From Paenarthrobacter sp. PH39-S1 (lineage in GTDB: Bacteria > Actinomycetota > Actinomycetes > Actinomycetales > Micrococcaceae): a stretch of 64,000 bases of DNA. The notes under the pieces are model-generated. The model was not told the origin of the DNA and did not search any database. It saw only the letters and a list, made by a program, of their open reading frames with translations. The stretch covers positions 62,001 through 126,000 of the forward strand of contig NZ_JASISR010000006.1 of the NCBI RefSeq assembly GCF_030063245.1. Reading direction: 5' to 3'. The position numbers and the translations under genes were made by a program. Below, piece by piece: positions 33,828 through 42,552 of the stretch (positions are counted from its first letter, which is position 1; each line of letters opens with the position of its first letter).

Positions 33828-35420
33828 GTGAATGAGTCCCAGCAGCGCACCCCAGAGTCCGCATCCGCACAACAGCCCCTTGAGGACCGCGTGAACAACC
33901 GGTCGCAGAAGCCCCAGTCGGAGGCCTTCCGCGCCTTCATGGCCAGCAACTGGGCCCCAGGGTCCACCACCCTGCCCGAGCGTGCGGACGTTGCGGACCA
34001 TGCGGCGCGCCGTCGTCGTGCCGTGTCGGTGCAGTTCAAGGGCGAGCGCCTTGTCATCCCGGCGGGTGCGCTGAAGGTCCGGTCCAATGACACGGATTAC
34101 CGATTCCGTCCGCATTCAGGCTTTGCCCACTTGACTGGCCTGGGAGTGGATCACGAGCCGGACGCCGTCCTCATTTTGGAGCCGACGGACGAAGGAGAGG
34201 GCGACGACGGCGGCAACCACCGCGCCACGCTCTACTTCCGTCCGCTGGCCGGCCGGGACACGGCACAGTTCTACGCTGATGCGCGATCGGGCGAATTCTG
34301 GATCGGTCCGCGGCCCACGCTGGAGGAATTCACCGCGCGGCTGGGGCTGGGCACCGCCCATATTGACGAGCTGGAAATGGCGGTCACGAAGAACGTGGGT
34401 GAAACCTCGGTCGGCGGTGTTTCGGTCCGTCTGGTCCGCAAGGTCGACGAAAACCTCGACGCTCTGGTCGATACCGCCCGGTACAACACGGCCAAAGACC
34501 CGGATCAGCTGGATCTCAGCGCACTGGATGCCCTCGATGACAAGCTCACCGAGGCGCTCTCCGAACTGCGTCTGATCAAGGACGAGTGGGAAGTCGAGCA
34601 GATGCGGATCGCCGTCGCGGCGACGGTGGCCGGTTTTGAGGAAATCATCAAGGCCCTGCCCCGCGCCATCACGCATCCGCGCGGCGAACGCGTGGTGGAG
34701 GGCGCGTTCTTTGCCCGCGCCCGCGAGGAGGGCAACGAGCTCGGCTATGACACCATCGCGGCGGCCGGAAACAACGCCACGATCCTGCACTGGACCCGCA
34801 ACAACGGAACGGTGAAGGCAGGCGAACTGATCCTGGTCGACGCTGGCGTGGAGGCAGACTCGCTTTACACGGCGGATGTCACCCGCACAGTCCCCGTCAA
34901 CGGCACCTACTCCGCAGTACAGCGCAAGGTCTACCAGGCCGTGCTGGACGCCGCGGATGCGGCCTTCGCCGTCGCGGTCCCGGGCCGGAAGTTCCGCGAC
35001 GTGCATACGGCGGCCATGGAGGTCCTCGCGGCGCGGCTGGAAGAGTGGGGGCTGTTGCCGGTTTCCGCCGAAATCGCGCTCTCCGCCGAGGGTCAGCACC
35101 ACCGTCGCTGGATGCCGCACGGCACGAGCCACCACCTGGGCCTTGATGTGCACGACTGCGCGCAGGCCAAGCGCGAACTCTACCTGGACGGCATCATCAC
35201 CGAGGGGATGATCTTCACCATTGAACCCGGCCTGTACTTCAAGGATGAGGATCTCGGGATCGGCGCCGAATACCGCGGCATCGGCGTCCGGATCGAAGAC
35301 GACATCCTGATCACCGCCGACGGGCCGGTCAACCTGAGCGAGGCACTGCCGCGCACGCCGGACGAGGTCGAATCCTGGATGGCCGGCATCTACGGCGCCG
35401 AAGCAGCAGCCGGCAACTGA
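33828..35420 (+). CDS. pepP: Xaa-Pro aminopeptidase (aminopeptidase P, M24B)
   Basis: The 530-aa enzyme removes N-terminal residues that precede proline. The N-terminal domain (about 50-230) is the creatinase-like fold with DYRFRPHSGFAHLTGL. The pita-bread catalytic domain supplies metal ligands: Asp in LVDAGVEADSLYTADVTRT, His in GTSHHLGLDVHD, Glu in FTIEPGLYF and Glu in GVRIEDDILIT. All five ligand positions are intact. The start is GTG 33828. The Gly/Asp-rich loop EGEGDDGGNHR is an insertion compared with the usual protein. A transposase fragment follows directly. Confidence 0.93.
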   Translation: MNESQQRTPESASAQQPLEDRVNNRSQKPQSEAFRAFMASNWAPGSTTLPERADVADHAARRRRAVSVQFKGERLVIPAGALKVRSNDTDYRFRPHSGFAHLTGLGVDHEPDAVLILEPTDEGEGDDGGNHRATLYFRPLAGRDTAQFYADARSGEFWIGPRPTLEEFTARLGLGTAHIDELEMAVTKNVGETSVGGVSVRLVRKVDENLDALVDTARYNTAKDPDQLDLSALDALDDKLTEALSELRLIKDEWEVEQMRIAVAATVAGFEEIIKALPRAITHPRGERVVEGAFFARAREEGNELGYDTIAAAGNNATILHWTRNNGTVKAGELILVDAGVEADSLYTADVTRTVPVNGTYSAVQRKVYQAVLDAADAAFAVAVPGRKFRDVHTAAMEVLAARLEEWGLLPVSAEIALSAEGQHHRRWMPHGTSHHLGLDVHDCAQAKRELYLDGIITEGMIFTIEPGLYFKDEDLGIGAEYRGIGVRIEDDILITADGPVNLSEALPRTPDEVESWMAGIYGAEAAAGN

Positions 35421-35437
35421 CGTCGTCACCGGGCCCG

Positions 35438-35945
35438 GGTCCGGTGGTCAGCTACACGATCGGGGACGGTCGCGAGCCGGCCGGCCCGTACCGGCTGATC
35501 ACGCCCCTGCCGGACCACCGCAAGGCTCCCGCAGCCGAGCTGGCCACCGCCTACGCCCAGCGTTGGGAGATTGAGACCGCCTTCGACGAGCCAAAAACCC
35601 ACCAGCGCGGACCACGGGCGGTCCTGCGCAGCAAGTCCGCGAAGCTGGTCAGCCAGGAGATCTGGGGGCACCTGTGCTGCCACTACGCGATCCGGACGCT
35701 GATGTTCGACGCCGCCGAATACACCGGACACGACCCCGACCGGGTCTCTTTCGTCGCCGCGCTCCGCATCTCCGGCAGATCCATCGCCCAACAGGGCGCT
35801 TTCCCCCCTCAGGCGCCTGACACCATCGGCCGGCTCTGGGCTCACGCCATCGGTGAAATCATCAGCCGGCTCCTACCCCAACGAAGACCACGCGCCAACC
35901 CCCGCGTCGTCAAATCTCAGGGCACTTACCTCGTCTGCATATGGC
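35438..35945 (+). pseudogene. IS4-type transposase, C-terminal fragment
   Basis: The frame beginning YTIGDGREPAGPYRLITPLP continues with ATAYAQRWEIETAFDEPKTH, containing the YREK-like box (Y...R..E..K) of IS4-family transposases, with RWEIE and the late catalytic Glu. GPRAVLRSKSAKLVSQEIWG, RTLMFDAAEY and DRVSFVAALRISGRSI follow. The N-terminal catalytic Asp residues and both element ends are missing, so it is an inactive remnant. The open frame formally runs on to 36418 but only as a shadow of the minus-strand gene. Confidence 0.8.
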
Positions 35946-35984
35946 CCTCAATGCTCCGCGGTCGCCAACGGCTGCATCCCGTTA

Positions 35985-36857
35985 TTACCGGTCGGCAGGG
36001 GGCGCGGGTTGCCGGGCATCGTCAGTGTCAACTGGTGCACGATCCTGCTCAGGAGTCGGCGGAACCTCCGCGGCGGGTGGGTTCTCCGGGCTCTGCGGCA
36101 AACGGATGCCGTACTGCGGGCGGCCATCGGGCAGGTCGGAGTATGTCCCCGGAGTTTTTCCGGTGGCGGGGACCACGGCGCCTTCGACGGGTGTCTCTTG
36201 GCCCGTCGCGCTGCCCGCGCTCCTGTCCTCTTCCGGTGCCGAGCCATACGGATCGGTCCAGCCGTTCGGCCGGGCCGGCGGCGGCTGGATGGGCTGGCTG
36301 CGCTGGGCCGGCGGCTGGTAGAGCTGCCCCGCCTGGGCCGGATGGGCCGCGCCCTTGCTCATCGGCAGCTGGGACAGCAGCCGACGCGCCTCGGACGAGA
36401 CCTCGACGCCGACAATAACGTCATAGCTGGAGGCAAGAACCTGGCTGGTGGAGGTGAAGTCCCGTTTCCCGCGCTGCATGGCGTAGCTGGCGATCCCGAA
36501 GAGCATCCAGAAGGCGGCACCCATCAGAATGGAGGTCATCATGGAGAAGTAGCCGCCGCCGGTGGCCGAACTGGAGGCAAAGAAGGACAGCAGCACACCG
36601 ACGAACAATCCGAACCAGGCACCGGTCAAGGCGCCCGACAGGGCGACACGCGGGTAGCTGAGCTTACCGGTGACGCGCTCCACCATTTTCAGATCGTTGC
36701 CCACGATGGACACCTGCTGGACGGGGAATTTCTGGTCCGCAAGATAGTCCACTGCCTTCTGGGCGTCGAGGTAGGAGGTGTAGGAGCCTACGGTATCTCC
36801 GACCGGAACAGCACGAGCTGAGTCCACGCCGCGGGTACGTCCAAAAAGATTTGCCAT
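35985..36857 (-). CDS. General stress protein-like membrane protein
   Basis: The 290-aa protein starts at ATG 36857. Residues about 18-65 are a general-stress-protein (YflT/17M-like) domain (GSYTSYLDAQKAVDYLADQ, VQQVSIVGNDLKMVERVTG). Two membrane helices follow (LTGAWFGLFVGVLLSFFAS and SILMGAAFWMLFGIASYAM), then a conserved strand region and a long Pro/Gln-rich disordered C-terminus. It is widely conserved in Micrococcaceae next to the MgtE-N/CBS gene, which is divergent here. Function is not established. Confidence 0.8.
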   Translation of the reverse strand: MANLFGRTRGVDSARAVPVGDTVGSYTSYLDAQKAVDYLADQKFPVQQVSIVGNDLKMVERVTGKLSYPRVALSGALTGAWFGLFVGVLLSFFASSSATGGGYFSMMTSILMGAAFWMLFGIASYAMQRGKRDFTSTSQVLASSYDVIVGVEVSSEARRLLSQLPMSKGAAHPAQAGQLYQPPAQRSQPIQPPPARPNGWTDPYGSAPEEDRSAGSATGQETPVEGAVVPATGKTPGTYSDLPDGRPQYGIRLPQSPENPPAAEVPPTPEQDRAPVDTDDARQPAPPADR

Positions 36858-37019
36858 ACTTCATTGTCTCCCATGATTCTTACTGCGCGCAGGGATATCG
36901 CTGGCAGTGAACCGCGCGCGCCCCGCCGCCGGCTGTCAGGGAGCCTAAGGGACCGGAATCGAACGCCATATTGGGACCGGAATTCCCCCATTCGGCGGCT
37001 TGCAACGTAGCCTGTAGTA

Positions 37020-38303
37020 GTGAGCACCAATCCCTCACGCGTCTTCGTTGCGCGTCTCCTCGGACTCGACGTTTTTGACCCGCTGGGTGACCGGCTGGGA
37101 CGACTGCGTGACGTCGTCGTGCTCGCCCGCGGAGTCAGCGGAGCCCCGCACGCGGTGGGCATCGTCGTCGAAGTCCCGGGTAAAAAACGCGTCTTCGTGC
37201 CGATGACCCGCGTGACCTCGATGGAACAAACGCAGATCATCTGCACCGGTCTGGTCAATCTGCGCCGTTTTGAACAGCGCGGCGCGGAAATGCTGGTGGT
37301 TGGGGAGCTCTTTGACCGCAAGGTCACGTTGACCGACGGCAGCGGCGAAGCCGTGGTGGAAGACATCGCCATGGATGAGATGCGCAACGGTGACTGGCTG
37401 ATCTCGAAGCTGTTCGTCCGCCGTGGATCGTCCACCTCGCGGCTGCGCGGGCTGCGACGCGGTCACACCATGCTGATCGACTGGTCTGACGCCAATCAGG
37501 GCGAAAATACCGAACCGCAGGGCGCCAGCCAGTTTGTCGCCACGCATGAAGATCTCAAACCCGCGGACTTTGCCGATGCGCTGCAGGAAATGAGCGATAA
37601 GCGGCGCATGGAGGTGGCCAGCGAGCTCCAGGATGAGCGGCTGGCGGACGTGCTGCAGGAGCTGCCGGAAGAGGACCAGGTCCAGCTGCTTTCCGCGCTG
37701 GACAAGGAGCGTGCAGCGGATGTGCTCGAGGAGATGGATCCCGATGACGCCGCGGATCTGCTGGCGGATCTCTCCCCGGCCAAGGCCGAGGAACTGCTTG
37801 CGCTGATGAACCCGGACGACGCCGACGACGTCCGCCGTCTATTGCAGTACGACGACGACACGGCCGGCGGTCTGATGACGCCGGTTCCGGTGATCCTCCC
37901 TCCGGAGGCGACCGTGGCCGAGGCGCTCGCGCACGTGCGCAGCGAGGAACTTTCCCCCGCACTGGCCTCCGCCATCTTCATCTGCCGGCCGCCGCTGGAA
38001 ACACCGACGGGCCGGTTCCTCGGTGTGGTGCATATCCAGCAGCTTTTACGCAGCGCCCCGCCGGAACAGCTCGGAACCATCGTGGACACCATGCTGGAAC
38101 CCGTCTCCGATCATGCCACTGTCAGCGAGGTCAGCCACATCATGGCCTCCTACAATCTCAATTCCCTGCCGGTGGTTAATAAGGCCGGCCGCTTAGTCGG
38201 GGCGGTGACTGTTGACGACCTCCTGGACCACCTGCTCCCGGACGATTGGCGAACCCATGATGACGGAGCCCCGATAAGAAGACTGGGAGGCCGAATTGGC
38301 TGA
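37020..38303 (+). CDS. MgtE N-domain / CBS-pair protein with PRC-barrel-like start
   Basis: The 427-aa protein begins (GTG 37020) with a PRC-barrel-like region (RVFVARLLGLDVFDPLGDRL, GRLRDVVVLARG). An MgtE intracellular N domain follows (about 180-275, repeated DxxDAADLLADL and LQELPEEDQVQLL), then two CBS domains (about 285-410, TAGGLMTPVPVILPPEATV and VNKAGRLVGAVTVDDLLDHL). The five membrane helices of an MgtE magnesium channel are absent, so it is a soluble sensor-type relative. Its stop overlaps the DUF1003 gene start, and the next two proteins are probably co-expressed. Confidence 0.88.
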   Translation: MSTNPSRVFVARLLGLDVFDPLGDRLGRLRDVVVLARGVSGAPHAVGIVVEVPGKKRVFVPMTRVTSMEQTQIICTGLVNLRRFEQRGAEMLVVGELFDRKVTLTDGSGEAVVEDIAMDEMRNGDWLISKLFVRRGSSTSRLRGLRRGHTMLIDWSDANQGENTEPQGASQFVATHEDLKPADFADALQEMSDKRRMEVASELQDERLADVLQELPEEDQVQLLSALDKERAADVLEEMDPDDAADLLADLSPAKAEELLALMNPDDADDVRRLLQYDDDTAGGLMTPVPVILPPEATVAEALAHVRSEELSPALASAIFICRPPLETPTGRFLGVVHIQQLLRSAPPEQLGTIVDTMLEPVSDHATVSEVSHIMASYNLNSLPVVNKAGRLVGAVTVDDLLDHLLPDDWRTHDDGAPIRRLGGRIG

Positions 38304-38925
38304 GAAGCGCCCGTCCAAGGCCGGCGACCTGGACACCCCCCGCGAGCTAAGATCACGCATGCTGCCGAACTTCGCCAGCGATCCTGACACCTTCGGCCGC
38401 TTCGCCGAGCGCTTCGCGCGGTACATGGGCACGGCGAACTTCCTGCTTTACATGACGATTTTTGTGATCCTCTGGATTGCCTTCAATGTAATCGGACTGT
38501 TCGGGTTCCAGTGGGATCCATACCCATTCATCCTGCTGAACCTGTTTTTCTCCACCCAGGCTTCCTACGCCGCGCCCCTGATCCTGCTGGCGCAGAACCG
38601 GCAGGATGACCGGGACCGCGTCACGATCGAACAGGACCGTGCCCGGGATGAGCGCAACCTGGCGGACACCGAGTACCTGACCCGCGAGGTGGCCGCCCTG
38701 CGGATCTCCCTGCGGGAAGTCTCTACCCGTGACTTTGTCAGGTCCGAGCTGCGGTCGCTGTTGGAGGAGCTGTTGGCGGCTCAGGACCAGGAGACGGATA
38801 GCGAAACGCCGGCGCAGGAGATGCGCGAAAAATCCCGGGACAGCCGGGGGCCGGGGAGACCGCTGAATTCCGGCAAAACCCGTCAGCCCAAGAGCGTCGC
38901 TCCCGCGGCGGGTCCGGTTATCTGA
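38296..38925 (+). CDS. DUF1003 membrane protein
   Basis: The 209-aa protein starts at TTG 38296, inside the end of the upstream gene. DUF1003 is recognised by RFAERFARYMGTANFLLYM, then the membrane segment VILWIAFNV, the conserved WDPYPFILLNLFFSTQASYA and ILLAQNRQDDRDR. Two membrane helices are followed by a coiled-coil (TIEQDRARDERNLADTEYL) and a basic tail. Its partner is the MgtE-N/CBS protein; a role in cation homeostasis or stress is inferred from linkage. Confidence 0.9.
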   Translation: MAEKRPSKAGDLDTPRELRSRMLPNFASDPDTFGRFAERFARYMGTANFLLYMTIFVILWIAFNVIGLFGFQWDPYPFILLNLFFSTQASYAAPLILLAQNRQDDRDRVTIEQDRARDERNLADTEYLTREVAALRISLREVSTRDFVRSELRSLLEELLAAQDQETDSETPAQEMREKSRDSRGPGRPLNSGKTRQPKSVAPAAGPVI

Positions 38926-38928
38926 GCG

Positions 38929-40119
38929 ATGCCCGATGACATGAACGCAGCAGACCGGATGCCGGCGCGGGCCACCACCACGGGGCCGCGCGAGGCAGAC
39001 CTGCGGGCCGCGCTGGCCGGCGTCATCGACCCGGAGCTGCGCCGGCCGATCACCGAGCTGGGCATGGTCGGGGATTTAACGGTCGACGACGGCGGCCGGG
39101 TACGCGCCGTCGTCCGGCTCACCATTGCCGGCTGCCCAATGCGGGATACGCTCAGCTCCGACACGGCACGGGCGCTTGGCGAGGTGGCCGGCGTCACCGG
39201 TGTTGACGTGGAGCTGATCGTGATGAGCACCGAGGAGCGGCAGGCCCTGAAGGAACGGCTCAAGGGCTCCGGCGGCAGCCGCGGCATCCCGTTCAACGCC
39301 CCCGACTCCCTGACGCGCATCTACGCAGTGGCCAGCGGTAAGGGCGGTGTCGGCAAATCCAGCGTCACCGTAAATCTGGCCTGCGCGATGGCTGCCAAAG
39401 GCCTGCGCGTGGGCATCGTGGACGCGGATGTTTACGGCTTTTCCGTCCCGGGCCTGATGGGATTGACGCAGCAAGGGATTACCCAGAGCCCCACCCGGGT
39501 GGATGAAATGATCCTGCCGCCGGTGGCCTACGGCGTGAAGGTCATCTCGATCGGCATGTTCGTCACCGGCAACCAACCGGTGGCCTGGCGCGGGCCAATG
39601 CTGCACCGGGCGCTGGAGCAGTTCCTCACCGATGTCTACTTCGGGGATTTGGACGTGCTGTTCCTGGATCTGCCGCCCGGAACCGGGGATGTGGCTATTT
39701 CGGTGGCGCAGTTGCTGCCCAAAGCGGAGATCCTGGTGGTCACCACGCCGCAGGCCGCCGCCGCTGACGTGGCCGAACGTGCGGGGGCCATCGCGCTGCA
39801 AACCGGGCAGAAGGTGGCGGGCGTGATCGAAAACATGTCTTTTTTGACCCTGCCGGACGGCAGTATCATGGACCTCTTCGGTTCCGGCGGCGGCAGGCTG
39901 CTGGCGGAGCGGCTCACCCGGACGGTGAATGCCCCGGTGCCGCTGCTGGGCCAGATCCCGCTGGACATTGCCCTGCGCGAAGGCGGGGACAACGGGGCCC
40001 CGGTAGTGCAGTGCGCGCCGGCATCGGCCGCCGCCTACGCGCTGCAGGAGATCGCCGATCAGCTGGCGTCGCGGCCTCGCGGCCTGTCCGGACTCAAACT
40101 CGGTATCACGCCGAGCTAG
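38929..40119 (+). CDS. mrp: Mrp/NBP35-family iron-sulfur cluster carrier ATPase
   Basis: The 396-aa protein has an N-terminal MIP18/DUF59 domain (LRAALAGVIDPELRRPITEL) and a P-loop domain with the deviant Walker A VASGKGGVGKSSVTVNLA near residue 133. VDADVYGFSVPGLMGL and LFLDLPPGTGDVAISVAQLL follow. It carries and delivers Fe-S clusters. The CxxC of some Mrp proteins is not apparent near the C-terminus. It starts 3 nt after the DUF1003 stop and converges on tatB. Confidence 0.93.
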   Translation: MPDDMNAADRMPARATTTGPREADLRAALAGVIDPELRRPITELGMVGDLTVDDGGRVRAVVRLTIAGCPMRDTLSSDTARALGEVAGVTGVDVELIVMSTEERQALKERLKGSGGSRGIPFNAPDSLTRIYAVASGKGGVGKSSVTVNLACAMAAKGLRVGIVDADVYGFSVPGLMGLTQQGITQSPTRVDEMILPPVAYGVKVISIGMFVTGNQPVAWRGPMLHRALEQFLTDVYFGDLDVLFLDLPPGTGDVAISVAQLLPKAEILVVTTPQAAAADVAERAGAIALQTGQKVAGVIENMSFLTLPDGSIMDLFGSGGGRLLAERLTRTVNAPVPLLGQIPLDIALREGGDNGAPVVQCAPASAAAYALQEIADQLASRPRGLSGLKLGITPS

Positions 40120-40172
40120 CAGGATTCAGGCTCCCCCGGGCCAGGCGGCGTCGTGCGCCGGGTCCGGCGAAA

Positions 40173-40664
40173 CTACGTCGCTTCGAGGTCGAAGGGTGCC
40201 CGCTCTCCGGCGGTCAGCCGTTCGAACATTTTCGCCGGCTCCGGGCCGCCAGCCGGGCCACCCCACATTGCGGTGTCCTGCGGTCCCGTGCCGTTTGGTG
40301 ACGCGCCGTTCGGTGACGCGCCGTTATGCGATACGCCATCGGTGATCGTGCCAGATGCTGCCCCGGCCGCGACCGGCGCGGAGGGGCTGACTGGCTTGAC
40401 CGGAGCTTCTTCGTCGTCCATCAGAGCGTCACGAATGATCCGGCGCGGATCGTACTGACGCGGGTCAAGCTTCTTCCAGTCGATCTCGTCCAGATCTACG
40501 CCGGCTTCGTCCTTGATGGTCTCCCGCGCCCCGGCCGCCATCCGACGGACCTCACGAATCAGGTTTTTGAGCTTCTCAACGTATTCGGGCAGCCGCTGAG
40601 GGCCGATCACCAACACTGCCACGATGGCAATGATGATCAGCTCCGGAGTATTGATTCCAAACAC
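40173..40664 (-). CDS. tatB: Sec-independent translocase subunit TatB
   Basis: The 163-aa protein begins FGINTPELIIIAIVAVLVIG and then PQRLPEYVEKLKNLIREVRR, the single membrane helix, hinge (GPQRLP) and amphipathic helix of TatA/B proteins. The length and the start FGIN point to TatB, which forms the twin-arginine signal receptor with TatC. GTG 40664 is the start. The C-terminal tail has a repeated NGASPNGASPNG segment encoded by a 15-bp repeat. Its position beside mrp and sigE is conserved in Actinobacteria. Confidence 0.9.
   Translation of the reverse strand: MFGINTPELIIIAIVAVLVIGPQRLPEYVEKLKNLIREVRRMAAGARETIKDEAGVDLDEIDWKKLDPRQYDPRRIIRDALMDDEEAPVKPVSPSAPVAAGAASGTITDGVSHNGASPNGASPNGTGPQDTAMWGGPAGGPEPAKMFERLTAGERAPFDLEAT
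40291..40335 (-). repeat. 15-bp tandem repeat in tatB, three copies
   Basis: Units at 40291-40305, 40306-40320 and a diverged 40321-40335 (ccgttcggtgacgcg type) encode NGASP repeats in the disordered TatB tail. The array is in frame. Confidence 0.75.
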
Positions 40665-40822
40665 CTTAGGAAGATTACCCTCTCCAGCTGAAAAGCAACG
40701 ATTTAGCGCTGCCGCCCATTATGTACGGATTCTTGCGACCATATGGGGAGCCCGCCGGCACCGGTCCCTCCTACCACGACATCGGCCTCCCGACGCCGTC
40801 GGACCGCAGCCGGATGCCTCGG

Positions 40823-41518
40823 CTAGTGAATGCCGGCGATCCGCGGAAGCTTCAGCCGCGGCTTCGCTGCCTTCCGGCCGGCCGTCGCCGGCGCGTCACC
40901 GGCACGGCCGGGCGCTCGGTGGGCCAAGGACTCGCGGAGCATCGTGCGGCCGCGGTGGATCCGCGACCGCACCGTTCCGAGCTTGATCCCGAGTGCTTCG
41001 GCGACCTCGTCATAGGAGAGGCCTTCGAGATCACACAGGACGACGGCGGCGCGGAAGTCCGGCGGGAGGGCCTCCAGTGCTGCCTGCACATCGATATCAA
41101 GGTTGTTGTACTCGAAGATCCGCTCCGGCCCCGGGTCTTTGCCCGGCAGCCGGGCATCGGCGTCGTCGGCCAGTGCGTCAAAACGAATGCGGCTCTTGCG
41201 GCGCGCCTGATCCAGGAACAGGTTAGTGGTGATCCGGTGCAGCCACCCGTCCATGGTACCGGGCTTGAAGTTTGCCAGCGACCGGAACACCCGCACAAAT
41301 ACCTCTTGGGTGAGGTCCTCGGCGTCATATCTGTTGCCGGTCAGGCGATAGGCGAGGCGGAAGACTTTTGCGGAATGGTTGGTGACGACGTCCTCCCAAG
41401 ACGGCACCTCCCACTCGGTATCCGTAGGCTGTTCCGCTGAACCGGAGCCGGCAGATGATCCGGACGGAGGCACCGGAAGAACCGGCCCATGCTTAGCAGC
41501 CGCCGCTGATGCACTCAT
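40823..41518 (-). CDS. sigE: ECF sigma factor SigE
   Basis: The 231-aa protein directs RNA polymerase to envelope-stress promoters. Region 2 reads [20 protein letters not shown] and [15 protein letters not shown]. Region 4 reads [20 protein letters not shown] and [14 protein letters not shown]. The N-terminus (about 1-50) is a Pro/Ser-rich extension. ATG 41518 follows aaaggag. The divergent O-methyltransferase, sigE and tatB match the mycobacterial Rv1220c-sigE-rseA-htrA-tatB order, but rseA and htrA are missing here. Confidence 0.92.
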   Translation of the reverse strand: MSASAAAAKHGPVLPVPPSGSSAGSGSAEQPTDTEWEVPSWEDVVTNHSAKVFRLAYRLTGNRYDAEDLTQEVFVRVFRSLANFKPGTMDGWLHRITTNLFLDQARRKSRIRFDALADDADARLPGKDPGPERIFEYNNLDIDVQAALEALPPDFRAAVVLCDLEGLSYDEVAEALGIKLGTVRSRIHRGRTMLRESLAHRAPGRAGDAPATAGRKAAKPRLKLPRIAGIH

Positions 41519-41873
41519 GGCCGCTCCTTTCTGTCCTGGCCTTCCCGGAAACCCGGTTTGGCGTCGTGCGCTGCTCGTGCCGTCAGATCGGTCCAGCCGG
41601 GCAGATGGTCCGCCGGTAAAACGTCTCTGACACTAAGGGTTCGTTGCCACGGGAGGACCGGATGGTTTCACGCCGCCGTCGTCATTGCCGCCGTCGACCA
41701 GCCGTTCCGCAGACGAGTACGTCAGCGTCCGTTGCTGATATTCAGGAACTTTCATTATGTCAAATTAATCTGGAAATAGACTGACAGCGCCTTGCGTTAC
41801 GCGGGCGCGGCCTATACCCGGCAGGCAGTAGGCTTGGAATCAAACCGTGCAACAGATGAGGAAAATTGAATTC
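41519..41873. promoter_or_regulatory. Divergent sigE / O-methyltransferase intergenic region
   Basis: This 355-bp spacer holds the promoters of sigE (minus) and the methyltransferase gene (plus). The stretch 41730-41780 is A/T-richer (ggaactttcattatgtcaa) and includes ggaac, a -35 type favoured by ECF sigma factors, on the plus strand. No gene was found in the spacer. Confidence 0.35.
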
Positions 41874-42506
41874 ATGAGTGCCGACAAGTCCACCAGCTGG
41901 TCCTACACGGAGGGCCTGCCTTCCGAGGACGATGTGTTGCTGCGCGCCCGTGAACGCTCCCATGAGCTGGGGATTATTCCCGTCAGCCCAGGCGTCGGCG
42001 CCGCACTGACGGTGCTGGCTGCCGTGTCGAAGGCGCAGACCGCGGTGGAGATCGGCACCGGAGCGGGAGTTTCGGGCGTCTGCCTGCTGCGCGGGCTCAG
42101 CCGGCAGTCCGTGCTGACCACCATCGACATCGACGTCGACCATCTAAAGGCCGCACGGGAGGCGTTCGTCGAATCCGGCTCTCCGGCCAACCGCACCCGA
42201 ACCATCTCCGGACGCGCGGCGGATGTGCTCCCGCGTTTGACGGATTCCGCCTACGATCTGGTCTTCGTCGATGCCGACAAGCCCTCCTACCCGGGGTATG
42301 CGGAGCAGGCAATCAGACTGCTTAAGTCCGGCGGCCTCCTCATTGTCAATGATGCACTGGACAAGGACCGCGTCTCCGATCCGGCGATTCGGGATCACGG
42401 TACGGTGATTCTGCGCCAACTGGGCAAGGCCGTGCGCGAGGATGACCGGCTCATGACAGCCATGCTGCCCACCGGCGACGGACTGCTGCTCGCCGTCAAG
42501 CGTTAG
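41874..42506 (+). CDS. SAM-dependent O-methyltransferase (Rv1220c-like)
   Basis: The protein of about 210 aa belongs to the catechol O-methyltransferase-like family 3. The SAM motif is AVEIGTGAGVSGVCLLRGL near residue 58. YDLVFVDADKPSYPGYAEQA includes the metal-binding Asp, and GGLLIVNDALDKDRVSD is the next strand. ATG 41874 (MSADKSTSW) follows aggaaa at about 9 nt; GTG 41847 would add nine residues. It is divergent from sigE, a conserved pairing. The natural substrate is not known. Confidence 0.9.
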   Translation: MSADKSTSWSYTEGLPSEDDVLLRARERSHELGIIPVSPGVGAALTVLAAVSKAQTAVEIGTGAGVSGVCLLRGLSRQSVLTTIDIDVDHLKAAREAFVESGSPANRTRTISGRAADVLPRLTDSAYDLVFVDADKPSYPGYAEQAIRLLKSGGLLIVNDALDKDRVSDPAIRDHGTVILRQLGKAVREDDRLMTAMLPTGDGLLLAVKR

Positions 42507-42552
42507 CGTCTGCGCTCTTCTCCTTGTCTGTATCCGGTGGTAGACCGGGTAC

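Noticed and set aside
35946-36418. Continuation of the transposase frame
   Set aside because: It overlaps the well-supported stress-protein gene on the other strand and loses homology after about 35945.
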